Origin: Borrelia hermsii DAH
GTDB lineage: Bacteria; Spirochaetota; Spirochaetia; Borreliales; Borreliaceae
NCBI RefSeq assembly: GCF_023035675.1
Contig: NZ_CP073136.1
Coordinates: forward strand, 682,001-746,000
Length of the DNA stretch: 64,000 nucleotides
Reading direction: 5' to 3'
A program made the position numbers and the translations under genes. A model generated the notes under the pieces. The model was not told the origin of the DNA. It made no database searches and saw only the letters and a list, made by a program, of their open reading frames with translations. This document shows, in pieces, positions 36,977-47,755 of the stretch (position 1 is its first letter; the number at the start of each line of letters is the position of its first letter).

Positions 36977-38019
36977 ATATGTTCCTTATTGCTGTTTATT
37001 ATTCTTTTCACTTTTTCAATCTCTAAGGGAAGTTTGCTTTTTCTTTTTGCGTTTAGTTTGTCTTTTAATAAAAGATTGTTAAATGTTTTTGCCATTTCAT
37101 ATACTTTTTCTTCACTGAAATGGAATGGAATTTGAATTTTTCTGTATTCGATTGGATCTTGTAAGACTTTTTGCATTAGTATGATTGGATTTAGAAAACT
37201 TGCTTTAAAGAATTTATAAAAATTTGTTAAAAATAGTGAAAATGATACAAAGAGTGTAAATAGAAATATCCCAATTACAGAATCATTTTTTCTTTGCAGA
37301 TATTTATCTATATAAAATTTTGTCTGATCCATTTCAATAATTTTGTATTCACTAGGACTATAGTAGAAAAATATATCATCGGATTTAGAATATATTGTTT
37401 TATCTATATCTTTAATTATTAGTATAAATGGATATTTTTCTTTAATATAGTTTTTTTCAGTTGTTATTGAGATGTTTTTTATGATATTAAATTCTTGCTT
37501 TTCTGGAATTGTATTTGCAAAACCTGAACTTGAAAATATTATGAAAAATATGAATGGAATTAGTAGACTTATTGAGAATGTTCTGGCAAATGCAATTAAG
37601 ATTAGATTTTTCTCTTTTGGATTATAATAAATTTCAATCATTAAATCGTTAAATCTAAGAAGTCTTAAGAATCTTAATTTGAAAAGTGAAAGTATGATTG
37701 GTCCTAGAATTGTTTCGTGAGGATTAATTATATTTTGAATTTGATGTGAGCTATAAAATATTAAGGGAATTAGGCAATGGATTAGATCAAAAAACAGATT
37801 ATTTCTTATATATATTTGTAATGTTCGTGAAAAATAAGCTTTTAAAATTTTATGAAAAAAAATCAAGATCAGTATTGCGTCGAATAAGAGTCCAATGAAT
37901 ATTAGAGCAAAGCGAATCTTGTATGGCAAGAAAAGTATTATTGATAATTCTTCTATTAGGAATGCAAGTATCGAAGTGATTAAAGTAGCTTTAAAAAAAT
38001 TTGCAAATATCTTTACCAT
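36973..38019 (-). CDS. membrane protein with S4-like helix and HAMP-like C-terminus
   Basis: 348 residues. About four hydrophobic helices in the first 170 residues, including an arginine-spaced helix LFKLRFLRLLRFND near 110 that looks like a voltage-sensor S4. Then an extracytoplasmic segment (about 175-245), another membrane helix near 250-270 and a cytoplasmic region (about 275-330) that resembles a HAMP linker but ends without a signalling domain. Function not recognised; a channel-like or sensor protein is a guess from layout. Overlaps both neighbours by 4 to 7 bases. Confidence 0.65.
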   Translation of the reverse strand: MVKIFANFFKATLITSILAFLIEELSIILFLPYKIRFALIFIGLLFDAILILIFFHKILKAYFSRTLQIYIRNNLFFDLIHCLIPLIFYSSHQIQNIINPHETILGPIILSLFKLRFLRLLRFNDLMIEIYYNPKEKNLILIAFARTFSISLLIPFIFFIIFSSSGFANTIPEKQEFNIIKNISITTEKNYIKEKYPFILIIKDIDKTIYSKSDDIFFYYSPSEYKIIEMDQTKFYIDKYLQRKNDSVIGIFLFTLFVSFSLFLTNFYKFFKASFLNPIILMQKVLQDPIEYRKIQIPFHFSEEKVYEMAKTFNNLLLKDKLNAKRKSKLPLEIEKVKRIINSNKEHI

Positions 38020-38876
38020 TTATTTTTCCTAGCTATTTCTAGAAGTTCCTTAATAATTCTTGGATCATAGTCTTTTGAGCTGGATTGTTTTATTGAAAAC
38101 CAGCTCTCATCATATCCCATAAATCCTTTTATTCTATTGTTTTTAATGCTTGGGATTCTAGTTCTGTTTGAAAAAATGGATATTAATGTTGCAATTGGTG
38201 ACATGTTACTTAAATGTTCATATTTGAACAGGCTTTGAGTTATTAAATTAGCTGTGTTGTCATCTAAAAAGTCGATTTCTCTGCTCACTAATTTTGATGT
38301 ATCTTCAACATTTCTTGGAATTAATTTTATATCTTTTTCTAAATAAAACTTAATTATTAAAACTCTTAATAAGAGTAGAATTTTTATGTAATTTTTTACA
38401 AGTTTTGAAGAATCAAGAATATCGTTTTCTTTTTTGATTAGGTATATTGTGTAGGAATTTTTGTCTTCAAAGAGTTTATTTATATAAAATGTTATATGCC
38501 CACTGCTTATGGCATTGAAATTATATAAAAATTCTTTTCTTAAGTAAGGATTTGCTTTAATGGAACCAAATATTAATTCTAAATTATTTTTATTAAATTT
38601 TTTGTTAAAAAGGTCTTTTACAATATTTAGATCAATAGATTCAATATTTGACAAAACAAGGGAAGTAATGATTATGTCTGTTTTTTCTTTAACGTATTGA
38701 GTAAGTGAATCAGTATCGAATTTAAAGTTTTCGTCTATGAATGTTGAAATAGTTTTTTTATTTTCTTCTAGATATTTAATTATTTCAATTTCTTTTTCAA
38801 AGACTGACAATCCCCTTATACTTTCATGATTAAATAAATAATGATATAGGTGTGGAAAATATACTTTTAATTTCAT
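38013..38876 (-). CDS. conserved protein of unknown function
   Basis: 287 residues, no signal peptide or clear membrane helix, rich in Ile, Lys and Asn, likely helical. I recognise no family. The start (MKLKVYFPHLYHYLF) overlaps the gph stop by 4 bases and its end overlaps the next gene by 7 bases, so it is translationally tied to both. Confidence 0.72.
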   Translation of the reverse strand: MKLKVYFPHLYHYLFNHESIRGLSVFEKEIEIIKYLEENKKTISTFIDENFKFDTDSLTQYVKEKTDIIITSLVLSNIESIDLNIVKDLFNKKFNKNNLELIFGSIKANPYLRKEFLYNFNAISSGHITFYINKLFEDKNSYTIYLIKKENDILDSSKLVKNYIKILLLLRVLIIKFYLEKDIKLIPRNVEDTSKLVSREIDFLDDNTANLITQSLFKYEHLSNMSPIATLISIFSNRTRIPSIKNNRIKGFMGYDESWFSIKQSSSKDYDPRIIKELLEIARKNKW

Positions 38877-39535
38877 TTAATTATGCCCAAAAGTTCAGAT
38901 GGACTATTTAGGATGTATTTTGCTCCACTTGCTTTTAATTCTTCTATTGTTCTAAATCCCCATGAAACCCCTATAGGTAGGAATCCGGCATTCTGAGCAG
39001 TTATCATATCAACATCACTGTCCCCGATGTATGCTATTTCTTCTGGTGTAAGATTTAATTCTGTGATCATGTCAAGTGCATTTGCAGGATCTGGTTTTGC
39101 ATTAAATCTTGTTGAGTAGCCCCTCACTTCAAAGAAGTTTATATCTTTAAATATATCTTTTGATATAATTAATAGTTCCGTGTGGTTTTTATTGCTTAAG
39201 ATTCCAATGGGAATGTTAAGTGAGTTTAGCTTTCGTAAAAGTTCTGGTATGCCATCATATGCTTTTGTTCGGGAAGAAAGATTTTGATTATATGATTTTA
39301 CAAATTCTAGGTACAGATTATCTTTGAGGTGTTTATTGTTTAAGTTTATGTTAAGATGTTCTAAAGTGTTCTCTACTAATTTAGAATATCCTCTTCCAAC
39401 AAGAGTGTTAAATTCATCTGTTTTAATTTCTGTATACCCTAATTTTTTTAGGGCAGCGTTCATTGAGAATGCAATATCCATGATGCTGTTTATTAAAGTT
39501 CCATCCATGTCAAAAATGCAAGCTTTGATTCTCAT
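38873..39535 (-). CDS. gph: HAD-family phosphatase, phosphoglycolate phosphatase-like
   Basis: 220 residues. HAD motif I DMDGTLINS near residue 9 with both aspartates, motif II LSNKNHT near 117, the lysine in FNAKPDP and motif IV IGDSDVDMITAQNAG near 173. The closest family is Gph, which removes phosphate from 2-phosphoglycolate; PpaX-type pyrophosphatase or another HAD activity is possible. First of four minus-strand overlapping genes. Confidence 0.85.
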   Translation of the reverse strand: MRIKACIFDMDGTLINSIMDIAFSMNAALKKLGYTEIKTDEFNTLVGRGYSKLVENTLEHLNINLNNKHLKDNLYLEFVKSYNQNLSSRTKAYDGIPELLRKLNSLNIPIGILSNKNHTELLIISKDIFKDINFFEVRGYSTRFNAKPDPANALDMITELNLTPEEIAYIGDSDVDMITAQNAGFLPIGVSWGFRTIEELKASGAKYILNSPSELLGIIK

Positions 39536-39752
39536 ATTTTAATCCTCTTGATAAGTAATTATTATTAATGTGCCTTCATTTTATCATTATTTTTTATCTT
39601 TATATTAAGTTTATTTCATGATTTTTGATATTTTGCATTATTTTTGATTTTTTTATGAATATCCCTTGAAAATATTTACTTTTAGTTTTAACATGTCTGG
39701 TTAGGGTATAAATAAATATTATTTACCTTTGTTAAATTTCAGGTTATCTTTG

Positions 39753-41333
39753 ATGCAAGATATATTAACTTTAGATAAAGTTACTAAGCGATATGGCAAC
39801 TTTGTTGCTAATGATAATATTTGTATAAGCTTTAAAAAGGGAGAAATACATGCAATTCTTGGTGAGAATGGTGCTGGCAAAACCACTTTAATGAAAACTA
39901 TTTATGGAATTCATAGACCTGATAGCGGGCAAATTTTTTTAAAAGGTAATGAACTAAGACTTAAAGATTCAAGCGAATCTATTCGAAGTGGTATTGGAAT
40001 GGTTTTTCAACATTTTATGTTAATTCCAAAATTTACGGCTGTGCAAAATATTATTTTAGGATATGAAGATTCAAAGTTTGGGTTTATTAATTATGATCGT
40101 GCAAGAAGGAAGATACTTAAGCTTTCTGAAAAATATGGTTTAAAAATAGATACTGATAAGCCTATTGAAAATTTAAGTGTTGGGATGGGACAAAAAATAG
40201 AAATACTTAAGGTTCTCTATAGAAATGCAGATATTGTTATTTTTGATGAACCTACAGCAGTGCTTACGCCTAATGAGATTAATGAATTCATAAATGTTTT
40301 AAAAATATTGGCTGTAGAGGGGCATACTGTAATACTTATTACGCATAAAATAAAAGAAATAAAGGCTGTGGCGCAAAGGTGTACAATTATGCGTTTTGGA
40401 AAAGTGATTGGAACTTTTGCTGTTGCTGAGACTGATGAGAGAATGCTTACTAAATTGATGATAGGCAAAGAAACTTCTTTTGATATATCCAAGAGGCAGG
40501 TTGTTGATCACACTAACGTTCTTGAGATTAGAGATTTAAATGTTAAAGATGAACGAGGTGTTTTAAAAGTTAAAAATATTAGTTTTAATCTTAGAGAAGG
40601 TGAAATTTTTGGAATAGCGGGAGTTGAAGGAAGCGGTCAAGAAGAATTAATCGAAGCAATTCTTGGTATTAGAGATGTCTTTAGCGGGGACATAATTAAG
40701 AAGATTGATGGCAAGTTTGAATCAATAAAGGGTCTTAGTGTTAAGCAAATAATAGATAGAAAAATTGGTCATATTCCATCTGATAGACAAAACCACGGTC
40801 TTATTTTAGATTTTAATATTTTCCAAAATATTGGAATTAAGAGTTTTGATAATGTAAATTATTTAAAAATTAAGTGTAGTGATGTGTGTAATAGTAAATT
40901 AAAGTTTAAATTTTTCAATACTCTTAAAAAACAGTTTGTTGACTTTAATTTAACTTTTCTTAAGAAGATAACTGAACAACTTGCAGTTTCTTTTGATATT
41001 AGACCGAGGGATATTTTAAGCAAAGTTAAAAATCTATCTGGAGGCAATCAACAAAAGGTAATTGTTGCACGTGAGATTAATTTAAAACCCGAAGTTCTTT
41101 TGGCAGTTCAACCTACAAGGGGACTTGATGTGGGTGCTATTAAAAATATTTATAAAAAAATGATGGAACAGAGGGATGCAGGAATGACAATTCTTCTTGT
41201 GTCTCTTGAGCTTGATGAGCTTATGAGTATTTGTGATAGGATAGCTGTAATGTATGATGGGAGAATTGTCGGTATTTTGGAGGATAATTTTGATGCTGAG
41301 GTTATTGGTAAAATGATGATGGGTGTAATTTGA
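39753..41333 (+). CDS. ABC transporter ATPase, two domains, sugar/nucleoside type
   Basis: 526 residues with two ATP-binding domains, as in MglA/RbsA. Domain 1 has a normal Walker A (GENGAGKTT near 38), a variant signature LSVGMGQKIE and Walker B VIFDEPTAVL. Domain 2 has a degenerate Walker A (GVEGSGQEEL, no lysine), signature LSGGNQQKV and Walker B LLAVQPTRGLD, the usual asymmetry of this group. With the two permeases after it, it forms an importer, probably for nucleosides fed by Bmp/PnrA-type lipoproteins encoded elsewhere. No binding-protein gene is present here. The ATG at 39753 is preferred to a TTG at 39729, but the ribosome-binding site is weak. Confidence 0.9.
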   Translation: MQDILTLDKVTKRYGNFVANDNICISFKKGEIHAILGENGAGKTTLMKTIYGIHRPDSGQIFLKGNELRLKDSSESIRSGIGMVFQHFMLIPKFTAVQNIILGYEDSKFGFINYDRARRKILKLSEKYGLKIDTDKPIENLSVGMGQKIEILKVLYRNADIVIFDEPTAVLTPNEINEFINVLKILAVEGHTVILITHKIKEIKAVAQRCTIMRFGKVIGTFAVAETDERMLTKLMIGKETSFDISKRQVVDHTNVLEIRDLNVKDERGVLKVKNISFNLREGEIFGIAGVEGSGQEELIEAILGIRDVFSGDIIKKIDGKFESIKGLSVKQIIDRKIGHIPSDRQNHGLILDFNIFQNIGIKSFDNVNYLKIKCSDVCNSKLKFKFFNTLKKQFVDFNLTFLKKITEQLAVSFDIRPRDILSKVKNLSGGNQQKVIVAREINLKPEVLLAVQPTRGLDVGAIKNIYKKMMEQRDAGMTILLVSLELDELMSICDRIAVMYDGRIVGILEDNFDAEVIGKMMMGVI

Positions 41334-42485
41334 ATGATAATTAATAATTATAAATATAAAGAAATAATTGCGGCATTTTTAAATTCAGCAATATTTATTA
41401 ACTTTTTTGCATTTTTTTTAGGAATTTTAATTCTTGGACTCATAGTATTGCTTCTTGGATATTCTCCTCTTAGAATGTACTATGTAATGATAGAAGTTGC
41501 ATTTTCTTCTCCTAAGCATTTTGGGTATATTATAAGCTATGCCACACCATTGATTTTTACAGGTCTTTCAATTGGTATTGCCTTAAAAGTAGGACTTTTT
41601 AATATTGGTGTTGAGAGTCAGTTTATGCTTGGTTCAATTTCAGCTTTAATAGCTGGAATTTTTTTGGATTTTCCTCCTTTATTGCACGTAATTTGCATTT
41701 TCATTTTTGCTTTTTTAGCGTCAGGAATTTTAGGCGTTTTAATTGGATATTTAAAAATTAAATTTAACATCAATGAAGTAATTTCAGGGATAATGTTTAA
41801 TTGGATTTTGTTTCATGTGAATAATCTAATCATAGATTTGCCTGCTATTAAAAAGAATAACAGTGATTTATCTAAGCCAATTCGAGAAAGTGCTTTTATT
41901 GATTTTTTTGGCTCTTGGAAACTTTCATCTGAAGGACTTGCTTATAGAGCAGAACATTCATTTATTAATGATTTATTAAAGGCTCCTCTTAATTTTGGGA
42001 TAGTTATTGGGATTATTATTGCTATTTTAATGTGGATTTTATTAAATAAGACAATGCTTGGATTTAAAATAAGTGCTGTAGGACATAATATTGTAGCGTC
42101 TTATCGTATGGGAATTGATATTAAAAAAATTTTGCTGTTTGCTATGTTTCTTGCAGGTGCACTTGCGGGACTTGCGGGTGCTATACAGGTTATGGGTGTT
42201 AATAAGGCAATATTTAAGCTTTCTTATATGGAAGGGACAGGCCTTAATGGTATAGCTGTCGCTTTAATTGGTAATAATTCTCCAATAGGAATTATATTTT
42301 CAAGTACTTTATTCTCAATTTTGCTTTATGGCAGTAGTAGAGTTCAAAGTTTAATGGGGTTGTCCTCTTCAATTGTATCTTTGATGATAGGAATAGTGGT
42401 GATTGTGATTTCTGCTAGCCATTTTTTTAATAAGATAGTTTTGGGAGGTATAAAAAGTGTTAAACACACTAATATTTCTAATTAG
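41334..42485 (+). CDS. ABC transporter permease, nucleoside/sugar type (first)
   Basis: 383 residues, about ten hydrophobic segments, BPD_transp_2 family (LivM/RbsC type): FNIGVESQFMLGS near 88, FNINEVISGIMFNW near 140 and GALAGLAGAIQVMG near 275. Pairs with the permease at 42457. Starts directly after the ATPase stop with no spacer, so translation is coupled. Confidence 0.9.
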   Translation: MIINNYKYKEIIAAFLNSAIFINFFAFFLGILILGLIVLLLGYSPLRMYYVMIEVAFSSPKHFGYIISYATPLIFTGLSIGIALKVGLFNIGVESQFMLGSISALIAGIFLDFPPLLHVICIFIFAFLASGILGVLIGYLKIKFNINEVISGIMFNWILFHVNNLIIDLPAIKKNNSDLSKPIRESAFIDFFGSWKLSSEGLAYRAEHSFINDLLKAPLNFGIVIGIIIAILMWILLNKTMLGFKISAVGHNIVASYRMGIDIKKILLFAMFLAGALAGLAGAIQVMGVNKAIFKLSYMEGTGLNGIAVALIGNNSPIGIIFSSTLFSILLYGSSRVQSLMGLSSSIVSLMIGIVVIVISASHFFNKIVLGGIKSVKHTNISN

Positions 42486-43383
42486 TGAAACGTTGGTAAA
42501 TTCTCAGGCCTTAATTTTGGCTGGTCTTGGGGGGCTTATAAGTGAGAAAAGTGGAATAATAAATATTGGTCTTGAGGGTACGATGGCTCTTGGAGCATTT
42601 GTTGGTGCTACGGTTGCATATTATTATGGTAGTCCATTATTTGCAATTTTTGTTGGAGGTCTCTCAGGGCTTATTCTTTCAGTTTTGCATGCCATTTTTA
42701 CTATTTTTTTTAAATCAGATCAGATAATAACTGGTATGGCTATTAATTTTTTGGGACCAGCTATTGCTATGTTGTTTGGAACTTTTATTTTTGGTTCTGC
42801 TTCAACTCCCCCAATAAACATTAAGTTGCCCATACTTTTTGACGGAGTTTTAGATAAAAAGTCTTTTATATTTCAGATTTTTGGTAAAAGATATTCACTC
42901 TATATTGCAATTATGTGTGTTATTCTTTTTCATGTTATGTTTAAATATACTAAAATTGGACTTAGAATTAAAGCCAGTGGTGAGGAGCCAGAAGTTTTAG
43001 AATCCCTTGGGGTTAATGTGATTATGATTAGGTTTTTTTGTGTTCTTCTAAGTGGATTATTTGCAGGAGTTGCTGGAGCGGTGATCTCTACTGTGATTGC
43101 TTCAAGTTATATGCAAGGAATTATTGGTGGGCAAGGTTTTATTGCCATTGTTATGGTAATTTTTGGGAATTGGCAACCTTTTGGAATTTTGATGGGTAGT
43201 TTTTTATTTTCTTTTATAAGAACCTTAGTTGTTATGATTTCTCAAATTTCCTTTTTATCTTTAAAGGTTCCTTTTAAGATATTAATCATTTTACCTTATG
43301 TTGTTGTGATTCTAAGTCTTATGTTCCTTTCAAAAAATAATTATGCTCCTAAAGCCTTAGGTTTACCTTATAAAAAAGATTGA
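42457..43383 (+). CDS. ABC transporter permease, nucleoside/sugar type (second)
   Basis: 308 residues, BPD_transp_2 family: GIINIGLEGTMALGAFVGA near 33, DQIITGMAINFLGPA near 88 and SGLFAGVAGAVIST near 195. GTG start with GGGAGG upstream, overlapping the first permease by 29 bases. Together with 39753-42485 it makes a complete transporter core. Confidence 0.9.
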   Translation: MLNTLIFLISETLVNSQALILAGLGGLISEKSGIINIGLEGTMALGAFVGATVAYYYGSPLFAIFVGGLSGLILSVLHAIFTIFFKSDQIITGMAINFLGPAIAMLFGTFIFGSASTPPINIKLPILFDGVLDKKSFIFQIFGKRYSLYIAIMCVILFHVMFKYTKIGLRIKASGEEPEVLESLGVNVIMIRFFCVLLSGLFAGVAGAVISTVIASSYMQGIIGGQGFIAIVMVIFGNWQPFGILMGSFLFSFIRTLVVMISQISFLSLKVPFKILIILPYVVVILSLMFLSKNNYAPKALGLPYKKD

Positions 43384-43534
43384 TTTTTATTTTTATTTCT
43401 TTTAAGATACAGGTGGAATTATTTAGGGTTTATTTGGGAATTATATTTTTTGATATAAAGTTATGAAGGATATCTACTTAATTCTTATATTTGTTAAATT
43501 AATTAAGTGAGTGATTAATTTACGAGGTAGTTTT

Positions 43535-45763
43535 ATGTTAAAAATTAAGCACAGATTTGTTGGATTTTTATTTTTATGTTTATTGATAACCATATTGTTT
43601 TTTTCTTTAATTTTTAAGTTTGTTTTGAGTAATCGTTTAGAACGTTATTATAAGCAACTTACAAGAGCTCAAGCAAGACGAGCTGCTTTTGCTATGCAGG
43701 CTTTGTTAGATACATTTTATATAGTAATTGATGGAGCAAGTTCCAATTTAGCCCTTGAGACCATGGATGAGTATTCGTCTATTAAAAATGGTGGGCATAT
43801 GTTTTCAGAGGTCGAATTAGACAGGCTTAGAGAGAATTCCCAAATAGTTCTTGATTCTGTAAAGGGGCATAAAAGATATCGTGATCGGTTGTATGATATA
43901 TTGTGGAATTTAAAGCTCGATACTGTTTATGAAGAATTTGCATTTCTAGATTTTGAAGGTAAAGTAATTGTTACTACAAGACATGCGAATAATATGGATT
44001 TTGGTCAGTCTGAGGCAAATACTGAGTATTTTAAAAAATCTGTAGAAGAGTATAATAAAAGTAAATTAAGTTTTATTGGCTGGTATTCTGGTCTTATTGA
44101 GGGGATAGCAGGAGAGGTTGCTGTTAGATCCTACTATGAGGATAAAAAGGCTTCTGCCATAGTTGTTCCTGTGTATTCAGCAGAAGATAAAGTGTTTCTT
44201 GGCTATTTGATAGGTTATTTACTTGATGATATTATAAGGGATAAATTAGATAGAGCTAGATTTGGTTTTTATAATAGAGGAAATTTATTTTATTTAGATC
44301 CATATAATAATCTTGTTAATCCTTTAATAGAATATAATGAGAGCTCTAAGCTTAGTGCTCAATTTGTTGATGTTTTAAAGGATACATTGTCCAAGCCCCC
44401 TAGGCAATCTATTGTGTCAACTGAGGTGCCAGTTTATCAGATTGAGAAAGCGTATCTTCCAGAGATGGGGTTGTATAACTATTATGCCATATTGCCTATT
44501 AGCAGTGAGCTTGGAGAGAATAGTGGAATTCTTGTTGCCAGAATCCCTTATGAGGATATTCATGGGGTTATTGACAGTTTAGCTTTGAAATTTATTGTAA
44601 GCTCTGTCTTAGGCATTATCATATTGGTTGTGATTCTTTCAATGAGGGTAGAGAGAATTATTAGTTCTAGGTTAAATTTGATTCGGAATTTAGTAAAGGA
44701 GATAGTCCAAGGGAATTTAGATAAAGATTATATCATTGGTAATGATAAGTATTCTGATGAGCTTAGTTCATTGGGTTTACAAATTATTAAAATGAGAAAT
44801 GCAATTGCGGATGCTATTGCAAGTGTTCTAAAGAATATTAATTATGTTAATAAGGCAAGTGTTGAAGTTGCTAATTCAAGTCAAAGTTTAAGTTCTAGTG
44901 CATTACAGCAAGCGTCAACACTTGAAGAAATGTCAGCTAACATTGAACAGATATCAGCTGGAGTTAAGATGAGTGCTAATAATTCCCAAGAAACAGAACG
45001 AATTGCTTTAATTACTAATGAGAGTGCCCAAGTAGGGGGTAAGGCTGTTGAAGAATCTGTTGTGGCTATGCAGGCTATTGTTGAGAAGGTTAGTGTTATT
45101 GAAGAGATAGCTAGAAAAACTAATTTGCTTGCGTTAAATGCAGCTATTGAAGCTGCAAGGGCTGGGGAGGAAGGCAAGGGATTTGCTGTTGTAGCAAGTG
45201 AGATTAGAAAGCTTGCTGATCTTAGCAAGGAGTCTGCTCTTGAGATTGGCGAATTAGTTGAAGAGAATTCTAGATTGGCAACGGAAGCTGGATTGATATT
45301 TAAGGATATGTTACCTGAGATAGAAAAGACTACCAATCTTGTGAAGAGGATTTCTGAAGGAAGCTACAAACAAAATGAGCAAATTATGCATTTTAAAATG
45401 GCCCTTGATCAGGTTGGAGAAGTCGTTCAAGCTTCAGCATCAAGCAGTGAAGAGCTTTCAAGTATGGCTGATCGAATGCTTGAAAAGGCAAAAGAGCTCA
45501 GACAGGTAATATCTTTTTTCAAAGTTAAAGATTCTGAGGGTGATTCTTCTGATGCATTTAACGATGCAGATGATGGTTTTGTGGCTGGGAGTCTTACCAC
45601 TTTAAATGTGGAGAGTAATCCATCTTTAGGAGATAGGCAAGATGATATACATGGTGATTCAAATGTAAGTTATAAGCCTATTAATAAAAGGGTAGATCCT
45701 AAGAAAGCTATTGATGTTGTTGATAAGGATTTAGATTTTGATGAGGACTTTTCAGATTTTTAG
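43535..45763 (+). CDS. methyl-accepting chemotaxis protein
   Basis: 742 residues. Membrane helices at about 7-30 and 351-371 enclose a large periplasmic sensor domain, probably dCache-type from its length. HAMP follows (about 372-425), then the signalling coiled coil with its conserved tip [22 protein letters not shown] cut here to show only the core [12 protein letters not shown] near 535. The acidic tail ends in DEDFSDF. It signals to CheA through CheW. The ATG at 43535 with GAGGT upstream is preferred to a GTG at 43511. Confidence 0.93.
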   Translation: MLKIKHRFVGFLFLCLLITILFFSLIFKFVLSNRLERYYKQLTRAQARRAAFAMQALLDTFYIVIDGASSNLALETMDEYSSIKNGGHMFSEVELDRLRENSQIVLDSVKGHKRYRDRLYDILWNLKLDTVYEEFAFLDFEGKVIVTTRHANNMDFGQSEANTEYFKKSVEEYNKSKLSFIGWYSGLIEGIAGEVAVRSYYEDKKASAIVVPVYSAEDKVFLGYLIGYLLDDIIRDKLDRARFGFYNRGNLFYLDPYNNLVNPLIEYNESSKLSAQFVDVLKDTLSKPPRQSIVSTEVPVYQIEKAYLPEMGLYNYYAILPISSELGENSGILVARIPYEDIHGVIDSLALKFIVSSVLGIIILVVILSMRVERIISSRLNLIRNLVKEIVQGNLDKDYIIGNDKYSDELSSLGLQIIKMRNAIADAIASVLKNINYVNKASVEVANSSQSLSSSALQQASTLEEMSANIEQISAGVKMSANNSQETERIALITNESAQVGGKAVEESVVAMQAIVEKVSVIEEIARKTNLLALNAAIEAARAGEEGKGFAVVASEIRKLADLSKESALEIGELVEENSRLATEAGLIFKDMLPEIEKTTNLVKRISEGSYKQNEQIMHFKMALDQVGEVVQASASSSEELSSMADRMLEKAKELRQVISFFKVKDSEGDSSDAFNDADDGFVAGSLTTLNVESNPSLGDRQDDIHGDSNVSYKPINKRVDPKKAIDVVDKDLDFDEDFSDF

Positions 45764-45792
45764 AATTTATTTTTGTAAGAGGTGGTTAGTGT

Positions 45793-47700
45793 ATGAAACT
45801 GAAGCTGAAAGTTAGGATATTACTTATTGTTAGTATTCTTATATCGATTTTTATTTCTGTATTATTTTTCGTATTTGGGATGACGATTAATTCTAGCTTA
45901 GTAGAGCAGCAGTTAGATCTTATGGAAAATCTTATTGGCAATGTCAAAAATTCTGTAACCATATATCTCTCATCAATGGAAGAGAGGGTTAAAATTAATT
46001 CAATGTATTTAGACTCTTCAGATAGATTTGAATCTATTGCTAAAAGTAAGCCTAAGAGAATAGAGGCTATTTTAGATCAAATTGAGATCTTGCTTAAGAC
46101 AGGCAGAGGTAGCAACTTGATGATAACTAATAATAAAGGCGAGATAATATTTACTACTGCTGTTAAAGATAATAGTGATTATGGCATTTCTATTGCAGAT
46201 AAGGGATATTTTGTTAATTTAAGGAGCACTAGTTCTGTTTATAACTCTTCTGTTCTTTTGGCAGATTCTGGGTCTGTTGAAGAGGTTTTGATGAAGGATA
46301 TTTCTAAGATTAGGAATAAGGCGGGACAAATTCCTTATTTATTAATAGGCGTTCCTTTAAGAGATCATGATACCAATGATATTTTTGGTTATTTTATGAT
46401 CTTTTATGCTACCGATTATCTTTATAATTCATTTAAAGGTATTGTTTTTGGAACATTAGGCAGTGGTCGGGCTATGGTATTTGACAAAACGGGTTCATTT
46501 CTTGTCCATCATACTTGGTTTCCTGGCGATAACTTAGTTGGTACTAATCCTTACTATGATGACGTAATTAAGAAGACTTCTGAAGATTTAATACAGAAAA
46601 ATAAAGAAATTAGTGTAGGACGTTATGTTGACCCTCTTGACACCGCATATATTGGACTTGCTCAAAAGATAAAATGTAAATTGTCTAATATGTCATTTAT
46701 AGTATATTTGAGAGTTAAGGAAAAAGATTTTTATTATATGTCTAGACTTACTACTGTAATTTTGGGGGTAAGTTTTATAGTTACTTTAGTTGTTCTTGGA
46801 GGGGTTACTATTTATCTTGTAGGTAAACTTAGTGCTGTTTTAAATGGAATTTTAAGTTACTCCGGAAGACTTGCTTCTGGAGATTTTACTGTTTCAAATT
46901 ATTCTTTAGAGTGGAAAACTTTAGAACTTTGTGGATTATATGAAAATTTGGAGCTTTTAAGATCTAACTTTTCATCTGTTGCTAGAGGAGTTGTTGAGAA
47001 CCTTGATTATCTTTATGAAAATGCAATTCAGATAGCAAATGCGAGTCAGAATTTAAGTTCAGGAGCAGTTGAACAAGCATCTACATTAGAAGAGATGACA
47101 GCAAATATTGAGCAGATATCCCAAGGTGTTATTGAGAATACCGATAATGCTTCTACTACTGAGAGTATTGCTGTTAACACTAATGAGAAAACCCGTGATG
47201 GACATCAATCTGTTGTTAAAGCTATTGAGGCGATGGAAGTTATTACAGATAAAATAAGTGTTATTGATGAGATAACAAGGCAAACCAATTTACTTGCTTT
47301 AAATGCTTCTATTGAAGCTGCTAGAGTAGGGGATAAGGGTAAGGGATTTGAAGTTGTAGCTGCTGAGGTTAGGAAGCTTGCTGATCAGAGCAAGGAGTCT
47401 GCTAGAGAAATTATTGATATTGCACATAAGAGTTTGACTATTGCAAGTAAAGCAGGTAATAATTTTGAGCAGATTGTTCCTGGAATGGAGAAAACAGCTG
47501 GGCTTGTTAAGAATATTACTCGTGAGAGTTCTAATCAGAGTAATCAGATTGGACAATTTAAGAATGCAATAGAACAAGTTAGTCAATTGGTTCAAACAAC
47601 AGCATCAAGTAGTGAGGAACTCTCAGCAATGTCTGATAGAATGTTGGAGAGTGTTAAACATTTAAAGGAATCCGTAGATTACTTTAAGATTGATAAATAA
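45793..47700 (+). CDS. methyl-accepting chemotaxis protein
   Basis: 635 residues. Membrane helices at about 8-30 and 320-343 around a periplasmic sensor domain with a Cache-like layout ([32 protein letters not shown]). HAMP region after the second helix, then the signalling domain with the tip [18 protein letters not shown] near 500. It starts 29 bases after the preceding receptor and is probably cotranscribed with it. The sensor domains differ, so the two receptors likely detect different ligands. A hairpin terminator follows. Confidence 0.93.
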   Translation: MKLKLKVRILLIVSILISIFISVLFFVFGMTINSSLVEQQLDLMENLIGNVKNSVTIYLSSMEERVKINSMYLDSSDRFESIAKSKPKRIEAILDQIEILLKTGRGSNLMITNNKGEIIFTTAVKDNSDYGISIADKGYFVNLRSTSSVYNSSVLLADSGSVEEVLMKDISKIRNKAGQIPYLLIGVPLRDHDTNDIFGYFMIFYATDYLYNSFKGIVFGTLGSGRAMVFDKTGSFLVHHTWFPGDNLVGTNPYYDDVIKKTSEDLIQKNKEISVGRYVDPLDTAYIGLAQKIKCKLSNMSFIVYLRVKEKDFYYMSRLTTVILGVSFIVTLVVLGGVTIYLVGKLSAVLNGILSYSGRLASGDFTVSNYSLEWKTLELCGLYENLELLRSNFSSVARGVVENLDYLYENAIQIANASQNLSSGAVEQASTLEEMTANIEQISQGVIENTDNASTTESIAVNTNEKTRDGHQSVVKAIEAMEVITDKISVIDEITRQTNLLALNASIEAARVGDKGKGFEVVAAEVRKLADQSKESAREIIDIAHKSLTIASKAGNNFEQIVPGMEKTAGLVKNITRESSNQSNQIGQFKNAIEQVSQLVQTTASSSEELSAMSDRMLESVKHLKESVDYFKIDK

Positions 47701-47701
47701 T

Positions 47702-47730
47702 TTATAGGGATATTTAAATTATCCCTATAA
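47702..47730. terminator. terminator between receptor gene and mnmA
   Basis: An 11-bp perfect stem, TTATAGGGATA (47702-47712) and TATCCCTATAA (47720-47730), with a 7-base loop between convergent genes; probably works in both directions. Confidence 0.75.
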
Positions 47731-47755
47731 ATAATGATATTAAAAATATATGTTT

